DNA of 5,243 nt from Gammaproteobacteria bacterium (GTDB lineage Bacteria > Pseudomonadota > Gammaproteobacteria > UBA6429 > Thiohalophilaceae), in assembly GCA_024641445.1 (NCBI GenBank), contig JAHEDA010000188.1, positions 1 through 5,243 on the forward strand. Reading direction: 5' to 3'. The position numbers and the translations under genes are program-made. This document shows, in pieces, positions 4,784 to 5,243 of this stretch. The notes below the pieces were generated by a model. That model saw only the letters and a list, made by a program, of their open reading frames with translations, did not search any database and was not told the origin of the DNA. How positions within the stretch are numbered: the stretch's first letter is position 1; every line of letters starts with the position of its first letter.

Positions 4784-5243
4784 GTTGCCCGGCTTCATGC
4801 AGACGCAGTACGCGTTTGCCGCGCACATCCGCGACCCGCAGCATGCGCCGCAGCCCGCAGGCGTCGAGTCACGCCGCATGGCGATCTATAACGAACTCTT
4901 CTACAACAATGTGGAAGACTTCATGTCCAGCAGCTTCCCGGTACTGCGCAGCCTCTACGAGGAAGAGGCCTGGCACGCGCTCATTCGCACTTATTTCAGC
5001 AGACACCGCTCCACTACCCCCCTGTTTCCAGAGATGCCGCGTGAGTTTCTGAAATTCCTCGAAGATGAGTATGAGGCGCAAGCGGCCGACCATCCCTTCA
5101 TGCTGGAGCTGGCACACTACGAGTGGCTCGAACTGGCCCTGGCGCTGGCAGATGAACAGAATAACTCCGACGATATCGATCCCGCTGGTGACCTGCTCGC
5201 GGGTAAGCCGGTATTGTCATCGCTCGCCTGGCCACAACACTAT
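4758..5243 (+). CDS. hvfC: DUF2063 RiPP maturation partner, HvfC/BufC type (partial)
   Basis: The frame is open to the window end, giving 162 N-terminal residues without a stop. Family blocks are FAAHIRDP (20-27), GVESRRMAIYNELFYNNVEDF (35-55), SSSFPVLRSLY (57-67), WHALIRTYF (72-80), TPLFPEMPREFLKFL (87-101) and ADHPFMLELAHYEWLELAL (110-128). These match the N-terminal DUF2063 domain (listed in databases as a putative DNA-binding domain) found beside MNIO enzymes. In studied systems this protein forms a complex with the MNIO enzyme and helps present the precursor; it is not a known catalyst. The start codon overlaps the maturase gene by 26 bases, pointing to coupled translation and matched amounts of both proteins. 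The full protein is usually about 250 residues, so roughly one third is missing here. A DoxX-like membrane protein often follows in such operons, but that region is outside the window. Confidence 0.93.
   Translation, partial: MPRAHDKSELPGFMQTQYAFAAHIRDPQHAPQPAGVESRRMAIYNELFYNNVEDFMSSSFPVLRSLYEEEAWHALIRTYFSRHRSTTPLFPEMPREFLKFLEDEYEAQAADHPFMLELAHYEWLELALALADEQNNSDDIDPAGDLLAGKPVLSSLAWPQHY

Overview
The window looks like part of a gammaproteobacterial chromosome. The signs are a close match to E. coli-type Nth, a DUF1841 gene directly behind nth, and an HvfA/bufferin-2 type peptide operon. Genus cannot be told from this sequence. Most of the window (about 1087-5243) is fairly GC-rich. The first ~950 bases are visibly richer in A+T and carry a mobile element, so they look like an accessory segment beside conserved chromosome.

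Layout. (1) 2-169: a fragment of a DUF2075-type P-loop ATPase/helicase gene with an intact Walker A motif. It stops abruptly where a mobile element begins. (2) About 123-931: a Y1 (HUH) REP-associated-type transposase unit, with the 234-residue transposase at 203-907. It is framed by a perfect 19-bp terminal inverted repeat (132-150 / 902-920) and has a subterminal hairpin at 156-180. (3) 1087-2153: nth (endonuclease III) and a DUF1841 gene, 2 bases apart. (4) 2157-3382: an ECF sigma factor (TTG start) and a membrane-anchored RskA-type anti-sigma factor, overlapping by ATGA. (5) 3383-3548: an intergenic region with a good candidate ECF promoter. (6) 3549-5243: a secreted Cys-motif precursor peptide of the HvfA/bufferin-2 type, an MNIO (DUF692) maturase (HvfB/BufB type), and the N-terminal 162 residues of a DUF2063 partner (HvfC/BufC type) that runs off the window end.

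How the genes may work together. The maturase and its partner are expected to modify the repeated E-G-[KQ]-C-G motifs of the precursor. The product would be an exported, metal-binding (in studied relatives, copper-binding) peptide. The ECF/anti-sigma pair lies directly upstream on the same strand and could switch this operon on in response to an envelope or metal signal; this regulatory link is inferred from position and a promoter-like sequence. The family is already described. What stands out here is that three of the six core motifs are EGQCG instead of EGKCG, and that these three lie in a recent-looking 13-residue tandem repeat.
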